From contig NZ_LVWA01000010.1 of the NCBI RefSeq assembly GCF_001907195.1, positions 310,001-374,000 of the forward strand: DNA of 64,000 nt, given 5' to 3'. The DNA comes from Pontibacter flavimaris (GTDB lineage: Bacteria > Bacteroidota > Bacteroidia > Cytophagales > Hymenobacteraceae). Positions 8,922 through 16,554 of the stretch are shown here, in pieces (within the stretch, counting starts at the first letter, position 1; each line of letters opens with the position of its first letter). A program made the translations under genes and the position numbers. The notes under the pieces are model-generated. The model did not search any database. It was not told the DNA's origin and worked only from the letters and a program-made list of their open reading frames with translations.

Positions 8922-9684
8922 AGGTCTTGAGTTCCAGTTTGTCGCCGTCGTATACGCCGTATGTGCAAAAATTGACCCATTCTCCCAGGTTCACGTATTG
9001 CGCATTCTCCCCAATGGGCATTTCCAGGGGCAGGTGCCGGTGGCCGAACACGTAGTAATCGTGGTGCTGCCGCTGCTCCACCTCCTGGCTGTACTGCACC
9101 AGCCACTCCCGCTCCCCGAAAAACTTTTCGTCCTTCTCCACATTGCTGATGCGGCTCCGCCTGGACCATGCGTTGGCGATTCCGATGCCGGTGTTGGGGT
9201 GGATGCGGGCAAAGAGCCACTGGCACATCCGGTTGTCAAATACCTTCTTCAGCACTTTATAAGTATGGTCGCCGGGGCCCAGGCCGTCGCCGTGGCCGAT
9301 GTAGAAGGATTTGCCGCCAAGGTTGGTCGAGATCGGCTCGCGGATGATGGGAATGTTGAGCTCCTTGGGAAAGTAATCGAACATCCACATGTCGTGGTTC
9401 CCCGTGAAAAAAAGCACCGGCAGGCCGGCATCTGTCAGTTCGGCCAGTTTGCCTTGCAGGCGCACGTAGCCTTTGGGGATGGCGTGCTTGTACTCGAACC
9501 AGAAATCGAAGATATCGCCCAGCAAAAGTATGGCGGCCGCATCGTGCCGGACCATCTCCAGCCACCGCACAATCTTCTTCTCACGGGCCAGGCTGGTCTT
9601 GGCATCGGGCACACCCAAATGGAAGTCGGAAGCGAAGTATACTTTCTTGCCTGGCGCCAGCTCGTTAATGCGGAAGGTCATCAA
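8911..9684 (-). CDS. lpxH: UDP-2,3-diacylglucosamine diphosphatase
   Basis: A calcineurin-like metallophosphoesterase of 257 residues with all the expected metal-site motifs in order: SDFHLG, GDIFDFW, GNHD, HGDGLG and FGHRHLP. LpxH removes UMP from UDP-2,3-diacylglucosamine to give lipid X, the fourth step of lipid A synthesis, on the inner face of the inner membrane. The second Met may be the true start. It overlaps its upstream neighbour by 20 bp and its downstream neighbour by 11 bp, so the three genes form a tight operon. Confidence 0.9.
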   Translation of the reverse strand: MMTFRINELAPGKKVYFASDFHLGVPDAKTSLAREKKIVRWLEMVRHDAAAILLLGDIFDFWFEYKHAIPKGYVRLQGKLAELTDAGLPVLFFTGNHDMWMFDYFPKELNIPIIREPISTNLGGKSFYIGHGDGLGPGDHTYKVLKKVFDNRMCQWLFARIHPNTGIGIANAWSRRSRISNVEKDEKFFGEREWLVQYSQEVEQRQHHDYYVFGHRHLPLEMPIGENAQYVNLGEWVNFCTYGVYDGDKLELKTFEG

Positions 9685-10318
9685 TCAGGAATAAGACTAG
9701 CTGCTTGGGGCCATGGGCGCCCATCACAAGGGTTTTCTCAATGTCGGCGGTGCGGCTCGGGCCGCTGACCAGCGACACCATCGAGGGGAAATTCTCTTTA
9801 TACTTATCGCGCACGCGCTGCAGGCCATCCTTAATATCGGGCACCAGCTGGCTGGCTTTGGCTACTACCAGGTGTGTGGGCGGGTAAACGCTCAGGCGGC
9901 GGCCACCCGCGTTGGCAGAACTCACCAGGATGCTTCCGGTGCGGGTAATCAGCGCCTCGCAGGTGGTCAGGCCGGCATCTATACTTTGCACAAACCCCTC
10001 CTCATCGGCTGTAAAGTCGATGCCCGCCTGGTGGACTATGTTTTGTAGGTTAGGCTCCCAAATGCACAGGTGTTGCAGGTTCTGCTCTTTCTTGTACACG
10101 TACAGTTGGTCGAAGAAGTCCTCCTCATGCTCGCAGTACACAAACACGCCTGCATTTTTAATGAAGTTCTCGGCAAACACCACCGACATATCCTCCACGG
10201 GCACCGGCGGGTGCAGCGGCGAGGTGAAGTCGGGGGTAGGAGGCAGAAAAGGCGCCGACTTAGCCAGCGCCTCTCTTACCCTTCTTAATACTATTTCCTT
10301 TGATTTTGCTTCGTACAT
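9665..10318 (-). CDS. LUD-domain protein (LutC-like)
   Basis: A 217-residue LUD-domain protein. Typical features are the N-terminal VLRRVREALAKSAPF and the region TTCEALITRTGSILVSS near the middle. LutC is part of the LutABC lactate-oxidation complex in Bacillus, but no lutA or lutB lies nearby, so its role here is open. It sits 11 bp after ftsH and overlaps lpxH by 20 bp; I recall this LUD-ftsH-rsfS-birA neighbourhood as common in Bacteroidota, which argues for a household role rather than lactate use. Confidence 0.75.
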   Translation of the reverse strand: MYEAKSKEIVLRRVREALAKSAPFLPPTPDFTSPLHPPVPVEDMSVVFAENFIKNAGVFVYCEHEEDFFDQLYVYKKEQNLQHLCIWEPNLQNIVHQAGIDFTADEEGFVQSIDAGLTTCEALITRTGSILVSSANAGGRRLSVYPPTHLVVAKASQLVPDIKDGLQRVRDKYKENFPSMVSLVSGPSRTADIEKTLVMGAHGPKQLVLFLIDDLPH

Positions 10319-10329
10319 GCCTGGTTAGA

Positions 10330-12453
10330 TCAAGCTGTTCTCGAATTTATATTGTCCTGCTCCGCAGGGGTGCTGCCGTTATCCAGCGGCGTGCCGGGCA
10401 CGGTGCCTTCCTCTTGCTCGGGGTGCTCTGTCTGGCCAACTTCCACCGGGTGCTGCTGCTCCACCTCACTCTTGGTCTGGCTGCGGTCGGTACCGGCGGT
10501 GTGGGCCTGGTAGGTGGTCAGGGCCTCGAACGGGCGCGGGCCAACCAGGCGCTCCAGGTCGCTCTGGAACAGGATCTCTTTCTCCAGAAGCTCCTGCGCC
10601 ACCACCTCCAGCTCGGGCGCCTTCGATGTTAGCAGTTGCTTCGTGCGCTGGTAGGCGGCGTCGATGATCTTGCGCACCTCCTGGTCTATCGTCTCGGCGG
10701 TCGCCTCTGAGTAAGGCTTGTTGAACGACATTTCGGACTGCTTCGAATCGTAGAACGAAACGTTGCCGATCTTATCGTTCATGCCATACATCGTCACGAT
10801 GCTGTAAGCCATTTTGGTGATACGCTCCAGGTCGCTCAGGGCGCCGGTAGAGATCTTGCCGAACACGATCTCCTCGGCGGCACGGCCACCCAGGGCCATG
10901 CACATCTCGTCGATCAGTTGCTCGGTGGTATACAGGAACTGCTCTTTTGGCAGGTACTGCGCGTAACCTAAAGCGGCTACACCACGCGGCACAATGCTTA
11001 CCTTCACCAGCGGGTCGGCGTGCTCCAGGAACCAGCCGGCTATGGCGTGGCCAGCCTCGTGGTAGGCCACAATCTTTTTCTCCTCCGGTGAGATGATCTT
11101 GTTCTTCTTCTCCAGACCACCAATCACGCGGTCCACGGCGTCGTTAAAGTCTTGCTGGTCCACTGCCTTTTTGTTGCGGCGGGCGGCTATCAGAGCAGCC
11201 TCGTTACACACGTTGGCAATCTCGGCACCGGCAAAGCCTGGTGTCTGGGCAGCCAGTTTTCTAGCATCTACATCCGGAGACAGCGTCAGCGGCTTGAGGT
11301 GCACGTTAAAGATCTCGGTTCGCCCGTTGATGTCCGGCTTGTCGATGCTGATCTGGCGGTCGAAACGGCCAGGGCGCAGCAAAGCGGAGTCCAGGGTGTC
11401 AGGGCGGTTGGTGGCGGCAAGTATGATCACGCCGGAATCGGTGGCGAAACCATCCATCTCCACCAGCAGGGAGTTGAGCGTGTTCTCGCGCTCGTCGTTA
11501 CCGCCTGGGGTGGCGCCACGGCTACGGTGGCGGCCGATGGCGTCGATCTCATCAATAAAGATGATACACGGCGCTTTGGCTTTGGCCTGCTTAAACAAAT
11601 CGCGCACACGCGCTGCGCCCACACCCACGAACATCTCCACGAAATCGGAGCCTGAAAGGGAGAAGAACGGCACGTCGGCCTCACCGGCCACAGCCTTTGC
11701 CAATAAGGTTTTACCGGTTCCCGGAGGGCCTACCAGCAATGCGCCTTTCGGTATCTTGCCACCCAGTACGGTGAACTTGCTCGGGTTCTTCAGGAACTCC
11801 ACGATCTCCTGCACTTCTTCTTTCGCTTCCTCCAGGCCGGCCACATCCTTAAATGTGATCTTTACCTTGTTCTCTGCATCGAAAAGGGCTGCTTTAGACT
11901 TGCCGATGTTGAAGATCTGGCCACCCGTGCCGCCCGATGTTACACGGCGCATCAGGAACCAGAAACCAAACAGCAGCAGGATCAGGAAGCCCCACTGGAA
12001 GAAGAAGTCAGCAAAGCCCGTGCGCGTTTCCGGCGTGAGCGGTACCTTTTGCTCGCGTGGTACGTCCGCCTGCAGTTTATCCAGGTCCTCTTTAAAAGAT
12101 TCCGCCGAGATCACCTGGAAGTGGTAGTGCGGGCCCTGGTCCATGGTAAGCATACCACGGTCGTTGAGCTCGGTTTTATACTTATCGTTCTGAAGCGCCT
12201 CTTTCTCAAGGTATACTTCCACGGTTTTGCCGTTCACCAGAGTCAATCTGTCGACATCGCCGCTCAGCAGCATCTCCTCAAAGTCCTGCTGGGTTGTCTC
12301 TACAGAGGAGTTGCTCTTGTTCAGGTAGGTCAGTCCGAAGATCAGCAGGATCAGCACGGCCAGCATCCACAGCTGCATGGTAGGGCGCGGTGGGGTGTTC
12401 GGTATGATCGGCTTTTTCTTCTTGTTGTTGCCTTTATTATTTTTTTCTGCCAT
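10330..12453 (-). CDS. ftsH: ATP-dependent zinc metalloprotease FtsH
   Basis: Membrane-bound AAA+ protease of about 707 residues. In order: a Lys/Asn-rich cytoplasmic start, a first membrane helix ([15 protein letters not shown]), a periplasmic domain, a second helix ([13 protein letters not shown]), Walker A ([13 protein letters not shown]), Walker B ([11 protein letters not shown]), the second region of homology ([11 protein letters not shown]) and the zinc site HEAGHAI. It unfolds and degrades membrane and short-lived proteins. An in-frame ATG lies 11 codons upstream, but the start MAEKNNKG at 12453 is the usual family start. The C-terminus is extended and rich in Glu/Gln/Thr. Confidence 0.95.
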   Translation of the reverse strand: MAEKNNKGNNKKKKPIIPNTPPRPTMQLWMLAVLILLIFGLTYLNKSNSSVETTQQDFEEMLLSGDVDRLTLVNGKTVEVYLEKEALQNDKYKTELNDRGMLTMDQGPHYHFQVISAESFKEDLDKLQADVPREQKVPLTPETRTGFADFFFQWGFLILLLFGFWFLMRRVTSGGTGGQIFNIGKSKAALFDAENKVKITFKDVAGLEEAKEEVQEIVEFLKNPSKFTVLGGKIPKGALLVGPPGTGKTLLAKAVAGEADVPFFSLSGSDFVEMFVGVGAARVRDLFKQAKAKAPCIIFIDEIDAIGRHRSRGATPGGNDERENTLNSLLVEMDGFATDSGVIILAATNRPDTLDSALLRPGRFDRQISIDKPDINGRTEIFNVHLKPLTLSPDVDARKLAAQTPGFAGAEIANVCNEAALIAARRNKKAVDQQDFNDAVDRVIGGLEKKNKIISPEEKKIVAYHEAGHAIAGWFLEHADPLVKVSIVPRGVAALGYAQYLPKEQFLYTTEQLIDEMCMALGGRAAEEIVFGKISTGALSDLERITKMAYSIVTMYGMNDKIGNVSFYDSKQSEMSFNKPYSEATAETIDQEVRKIIDAAYQRTKQLLTSKAPELEVVAQELLEKEILFQSDLERLVGPRPFEALTTYQAHTAGTDRSQTKSEVEQQHPVEVGQTEHPEQEEGTVPGTPLDNGSTPAEQDNINSRTA

Positions 12454-12525
12454 TGATAGTTTGAATATCGATTGTATGGGAAACAAGGGCCGGCACTAAA
12501 AGTTTCAGGGCCATGCCCAAGGGGG

Positions 12526-12900
12526 TTAGACAGACGCCACGTGCTCTATCCTGGCGTCGCCCCAAAGCTCCTCCAGCGCATAGAACTCACGCTTGTCTTT
12601 CAGGAAAACGTGTGCTACTACGTCCACATAATCCAGCAGCACCCACTCTTTGTTGATGCGGCCTTCGGTTTGCCACGGGTTCTGGCCAGTTGCCTTGTAC
12701 ACTTCCTCCTCAATGGAGGAGGCGATGGCATCGAGTTGCGTGTCGGAGCTTGCGGATGCTATTACGAAGTAATCTGATACAGCGTTTTTAAGTGATTTAA
12801 GGTTCATCACCACTATATCGGAAGCTTTTCTCTCCTGCATGCCCTTCACTACCAGCTCTGCCAATATGTCGGAAGTAGCCTCAACCTTGGTTTCTTTCAT
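12526..12900 (-). CDS. rsfS: Ribosomal silencing factor RsfS
   Basis: A 124-residue protein of the RsfS/Iojap family, recognised by SDIVVMNLKSLKN, SDYFVIASASSDTQLDAI, and the WVLLDYVDVVAHVF segment near the C-terminus. RsfS binds ribosomal protein uL14 and blocks subunit joining when nutrients run out. It lies upstream of ftsH on the same strand and starts about 20 bp from the divergent birA gene, so both promoters must be crowded into or overlap the coding ends. Confidence 0.9.
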   Translation of the reverse strand: MKETKVEATSDILAELVVKGMQERKASDIVVMNLKSLKNAVSDYFVIASASSDTQLDAIASSIEEEVYKATGQNPWQTEGRINKEWVLLDYVDVVAHVFLKDKREFYALEELWGDARIEHVASV

Positions 12901-12918
12901 TTGCGCTCTTTAAATTTG

Positions 12919-13701
12919 ATGTACAAAAGTATTAAATTCTCCGCTAATAATATGTTGCCTGATACGCTGTTTATGGGCCAGCAGCTGCTTTTTATCGCAA
13001 GCTGTCCTTCCACCAACTCAGAGGCCCAGCAGCTTCTTATCAAAAATGAAGCCACAGAGGGCTGTACCGTCATTACGCACGAGCAAACGCAGGGGCGCGG
13101 GCAGCGGGGAAATTCCTGGGAGGCGGCGCCTGGTCAGAACATCACCCTCTCCGTTATCCTTTCGCCTGCGTTCGTGGCGGTGCGGCAGCAGTTCTACCTC
13201 AACATGGCCGTGTCGCTGGCTGTACTCGATCTGCTGCGCGAGCATGGCCTGCAGCAGGCACAGGTAAAGTGGCCCAACGATTTATTCTTTGAAGATAAGA
13301 AACTTGGCGGGATTCTGATAGAAAACACGATAAATAGCCAGACTTTACAACACAGTATCGTCGGTATTGGTTTAAATGTGAACCAGGCAAGCTTTGCTTC
13401 TCCAACGGCTACCTCTATGGCAAACGTATGCGGCCATGCCTTTAACCTGGAGAAAGTGACGATGCGCCTGCTGGAACTGCTGGAGAAGCGCTACCTGCAG
13501 CTGCGCAGCGGCCACTCCGCCCGCCTGAAGTATGAGTACCTGCAGGGCCTGTACCGCTACCAGGAGGTACATCCCTTCAAAGTAGGCAACCAGCTGGTGC
13601 AGGGGCGGATACAGGGCGTGGGCGAGGACGGGCGCCTGGCGGTGGAGATTGAGCGGGAGCTAAGGTACTTTGCCTTTAAGGAGATTGCGCATGTGGTGTA
13701 A
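12919..13701 (+). CDS. birA: Biotin--[acetyl-CoA-carboxylase] ligase
   Basis: A monofunctional biotin protein ligase of about 260 residues with no N-terminal DNA-binding domain. Motifs: CPSTNSEAQ, the biotinyl-AMP loop GRGQRGNSW, KWPNDLFF, and KLGGILIENT. It joins biotin to the carboxyl-carrier subunit of acetyl-CoA carboxylase. The frame is open from a TTG at 12901, but the ATG at 12919 (or 12952) is a better start. Lacking the HTH domain, it cannot act as the biotin repressor known from E. coli. Confidence 0.9.
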   Translation: MYKSIKFSANNMLPDTLFMGQQLLFIASCPSTNSEAQQLLIKNEATEGCTVITHEQTQGRGQRGNSWEAAPGQNITLSVILSPAFVAVRQQFYLNMAVSLAVLDLLREHGLQQAQVKWPNDLFFEDKKLGGILIENTINSQTLQHSIVGIGLNVNQASFASPTATSMANVCGHAFNLEKVTMRLLELLEKRYLQLRSGHSARLKYEYLQGLYRYQEVHPFKVGNQLVQGRIQGVGEDGRLAVEIERELRYFAFKEIAHVV

Positions 13702-13737
13702 GCCTGGCTTCCCTGCTGTGAAAGTATAAAGTATGAA

Positions 13738-13799
13738 GTACAAAGTATAAAAAAGGCCGTGAGGATGCTTTCCCTCACGGCCTTTTTTATACTTTGTAC
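13738..13799. terminator. Bidirectional terminator with AAGTATA motif inside the stem
   Basis: A perfect 27-bp inverted repeat (13738-13764 with 13773-13799) around an 8-base loop. The core is GGCCGTGAGG with A and T runs, and the outer arm contains CAAAGTATAA / TTATACTTTG. It separates birA from the convergent T9SS cargo gene and should end both transcripts. Confidence 0.85.
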
Positions 13800-13805
13800 C
13801 TGTGG

Positions 13806-15335
13806 TTACTGCACAATCAGCTTCTGCACCTGCCGTTCCGTGTCATCCTGCATGTGTACATAGTATAAGCCTTTCGGGATGTTAAGCTCGGCTATGCTTA
13901 GCTGTATCTCCTGTTGGCCTGGTGCTACTTCCTGCGTGTACACGGTGCGGCCGTTCCTGTCCATGATCTTTAGCTGGGCGTCGCTGCTGCTGTTCAAGGC
14001 TACGTGCACATAGTTGCTGACGGCAGGGTTCGGGTATACTTTCATAAGTGCATCGGCGGAGGCGGCCTTATGGTTCACGGCGATGACCTTGCTGAACTCG
14101 TACTGGCCATCAACGTCCAGCTGCTTCAGGCGGTAGTAATTTGTGCCCGGGTTGGCTGCCATATCGTTGTAGCTGTACTTCAGGGTGATGGCGGAGTTGC
14201 CTGCGCCTGCTACCTCTGCAATCTTCTCGAAGCTTCGGCCATCCTGGCTGCGCTCCACCTCAAACTTCTCGTTATTGTCTTCCGACGCCGTAGCCCATTC
14301 CAGCGCAACACCGCTCTGGGTGGCTTTGCCTTCAAAAGAGAGAAGTTCTACCGGCAGTGGGGTAATCGGCTCATCCTCACAGGAGATCGTGTTAAGCCCG
14401 GCATTCTCGGTCACATCCCCGGCTGTCAGCGTCATCTGGAAGTATGGCTCCAGTTCATAGAGATCGTTCGGGACGATGATGGAGAAAACGTCGGAGGCGC
14501 CGCTGGCATAGCCGTTTGTGTTCTGCGCCTCAAAAGAGATCAGGTTGGCTTCCTGGTCCACTGTCACCTTGTACTGGTAAACCATACTTTTGTACACATC
14601 GCCATTCGTCAGGCCGGCCACGCCAATAGAGTCTGGTGTGGCAGTTGTTTCAATGGTAATGCTGCTTGCATCCTCTTCCGCCAGGTTCTGGATCAACAGG
14701 TTTACCGTGGTGGTGCCATCGCCGTTATCCACGGCGCCGGCAAAGGCAAAGTTGGCCCGCTCGCGCGCTGCCACGCAGGCGCCCGGGCCAGACAAGGGGC
14801 TGCAGGCGTTCAGGTCGAATACTACCTGCTGGCTTTGGGTGATCTCATTCCTGTTGCCGTTCGTGTTCCCCCGGAGGGTGGCGCGTACCCGCATCGTGGA
14901 AAGCGCCTCAAAGTCAGCAGTGGTCAGGTAAAAAGTAAAGGTGTCGATGGCGCCGCCGGAAAGCGAGTAATTCTGCTTGGCGTTAAACTGTATGGCATTG
15001 AAGGGCGTCTCTACCTCATTCGGGCCCTGTTCGCTCGTCTTGCCATTCCGCACGCGGTAGTTGGAGGCTTCCTCATGGTAAATACTGGCGGGGCCGGCGG
15101 CCTCAGACCCCGCTGGCAGTTCGAAGGCAAGGTAGGCCAGCTCATCGCAGTTTACCTGCAGGCCAAACTGTACCTGTACCAGGTCCGCCTCCAAAGGCAG
15201 CGCGCCAAAGTATTCAAAAGTATAGCAAGCGTTCTGATCCTGCACGCAGCCGCCGGTTGGGGCAGGCCGCTGGGCTTGTGCCCAGGTGGCAGAAGCGATA
15301 AAAAAGAGCGAAAATAAAAGTATATATTTTTTCAT
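13806..15335 (-). CDS. Secreted protein with type IX secretion C-terminal sorting domain
   Basis: 509 residues. The N-terminal signal peptide (YILLFSLFFIASATWAQAQ) is followed by a long beta-rich region with paired Cys, a fibronectin-like segment common in T9SS cargo (LPVELLSFEGKA, then FEVERSQDGRSFEKI and GTNYYRLKQLDVDG), and a type A sorting domain over the last 75 or so residues (KVYPNPA ... NIPKGLYYVHM ... KLIVQ). The protein should be carried across the outer membrane by T9SS and anchored or released. The functional domain is not recognised; a structural or adhesive role is plausible but only inferred. Confidence 0.8.
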   Translation of the reverse strand: MKKYILLFSLFFIASATWAQAQRPAPTGGCVQDQNACYTFEYFGALPLEADLVQVQFGLQVNCDELAYLAFELPAGSEAAGPASIYHEEASNYRVRNGKTSEQGPNEVETPFNAIQFNAKQNYSLSGGAIDTFTFYLTTADFEALSTMRVRATLRGNTNGNRNEITQSQQVVFDLNACSPLSGPGACVAARERANFAFAGAVDNGDGTTTVNLLIQNLAEEDASSITIETTATPDSIGVAGLTNGDVYKSMVYQYKVTVDQEANLISFEAQNTNGYASGASDVFSIIVPNDLYELEPYFQMTLTAGDVTENAGLNTISCEDEPITPLPVELLSFEGKATQSGVALEWATASEDNNEKFEVERSQDGRSFEKIAEVAGAGNSAITLKYSYNDMAANPGTNYYRLKQLDVDGQYEFSKVIAVNHKAASADALMKVYPNPAVSNYVHVALNSSSDAQLKIMDRNGRTVYTQEVAPGQQEIQLSIAELNIPKGLYYVHMQDDTERQVQKLIVQ

Positions 15336-15856
15336 GTTGTGCTTGGTTAGGGTAATGAAAAATGCAATTAACTATATACTATACTAACGGGGTGCTATAA
15401 ATGTGGTTGCATGGTTTTATTGTGTAATTCCAATATTGTTTTTTTGGTGGATGCGGGGCTTTTTAGGAGTCTGATCTTTTAGGTGCTGGTGTAGCCCATT
15501 TTTTCATGCAGAGGTTGTCAGGGGATGAGTTTTTAATTTGCACTATATAGTAATTAAAATATAGAGATGGTTTAGCTGTGAATAAGTGGTATGCTTTTGA
15601 ATAATCCTGTTTTAGGTAAGCAGGGCAGGAGTGCGGGAGTGCCTGGGCGGGGAAAGAACAGTGCAACTAGCGGTCTTGAGAATAATAAAAAAGGAATAGT
15701 ATTTGATACGGGCTGAAGAAGCAGGGGCGGCGGAACGTATCGCCCTCATCCACAAATATTTTAAAAATTTAATTTACAGATTTGGCTTTTTAGACTATCT
15801 TTGGTTTGAAAGTCGAAAAGTATAGTGCCCATACTATAACATCAAGACGCCAACAT
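15336..15856. other. 521-bp AT-rich intergenic region between two divergent T9SS cargo genes
   Basis: No credible gene is visible. The region is AT-rich compared with its flanks and holds short palindromic AT tracts (for instance ACTATATAGT near 15541). It must supply promoters in both directions; one -7 box is listed separately. Confidence 0.5.
15796..15803 (+). promoter_or_regulatory. -7 promoter box before T9SS cargo gene
   Basis: TATCTTTG is an exact match to TAnnTTTG, 53 bp before the ATG at 15857. Transcription from it would start about 15810, after an upstream in-frame ATG at 15806, which supports the later start. Confidence 0.55.
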
Positions 15857-16426
15857 ATGAGAATTTTTACAAAACTGATATTAGTAACCTCGCTTATAAG
15901 TGCCCACCTGGTGAGCTTTGCCGGCGTGACCCCAACCTATAACGGAGGAAACAAGCTCTGGAAGCTGATGCCGGAAAAGGCGTCGCAGCTCTCCGTGTCG
16001 GCTAACAATGCCCGGCCGGCCTTTGTGCCCAAGGAGGACCATACCTGTTCCAAGATCTATGCCTCGGCGGTAAGCCAGGTGTTCCACGTGGTGGAGAAGA
16101 AGCAGAGCAAGAGCATGTACGCCAACATTACGCTGGCTGCTTTTGCCCCGGGAAACGATGTGAAGACCTCGCTGCCCTCCATCAACGCCTACCCCAACCC
16201 ATCACGCGGCTTTACGAGGCTGGCCCTGAACCTGCCGGGCAACGATAACTATAAGATCAGGATCTCCAACACCATTGGCAAAGTGCTGGCAGTACAGGAG
16301 GTGGCCCCGGCCGAGCGGGCCAGGGTAGACCTGGACCTGACGAGCCTGCCATCGGGCGTGTACTTCTACAGCCTGCTGGTAAACGGCAAGACGGTGGAGA
16401 CCAAGCGCCTTGTACTTCAGAAATAG
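15857..16426 (+). CDS. Short secreted protein with T9SS type A sorting domain
   Basis: About 189 residues: a signal peptide (IFTKLILVTSLISAHLVSFA), roughly 90 residues without a recognisable domain, and a complete type A sorting domain from about residue 112 (INAYPNPSRGFTRLALN ... LPSGVYFYSLLVNGK ... KRLVLQK). Nearly half of the protein is therefore the secretion signal, so the exported cargo is tiny. An upstream ATG at 15806 is in frame but overlaps the promoter. The role of the mature part is unknown. Confidence 0.75.
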   Translation: MRIFTKLILVTSLISAHLVSFAGVTPTYNGGNKLWKLMPEKASQLSVSANNARPAFVPKEDHTCSKIYASAVSQVFHVVEKKQSKSMYANITLAAFAPGNDVKTSLPSINAYPNPSRGFTRLALNLPGNDNYKIRISNTIGKVLAVQEVAPAERARVDLDLTSLPSGVYFYSLLVNGKTVETKRLVLQK

Positions 16427-16455
16427 CAGGCTCCCCAGTAGAGCCACCCTTATAG

Positions 16456-16482
16456 AAAGCCGGCCCCTGAGCCGGCTTTTTC
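16456..16482 (+). terminator. Terminator after the short T9SS cargo gene
   Basis: A 9-bp stem AAAGCCGGC / GCCGGCTTT with a 6-base loop and a T run, 29 bp after the stop codon. Confidence 0.75.
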
Positions 16483-16554
16483 ATTATAAACTTCTAAAAA
16501 TAACCGGCCGCTTTACTTTAATTTATTATTTTCGGGGCTGAATCTACAAAAGCT

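Noticed and set aside
14004..15317. 437-codon frame opposite the T9SS cargo gene
   Set aside because: The minus-strand frame has a signal peptide and sorting domain; this one has none.
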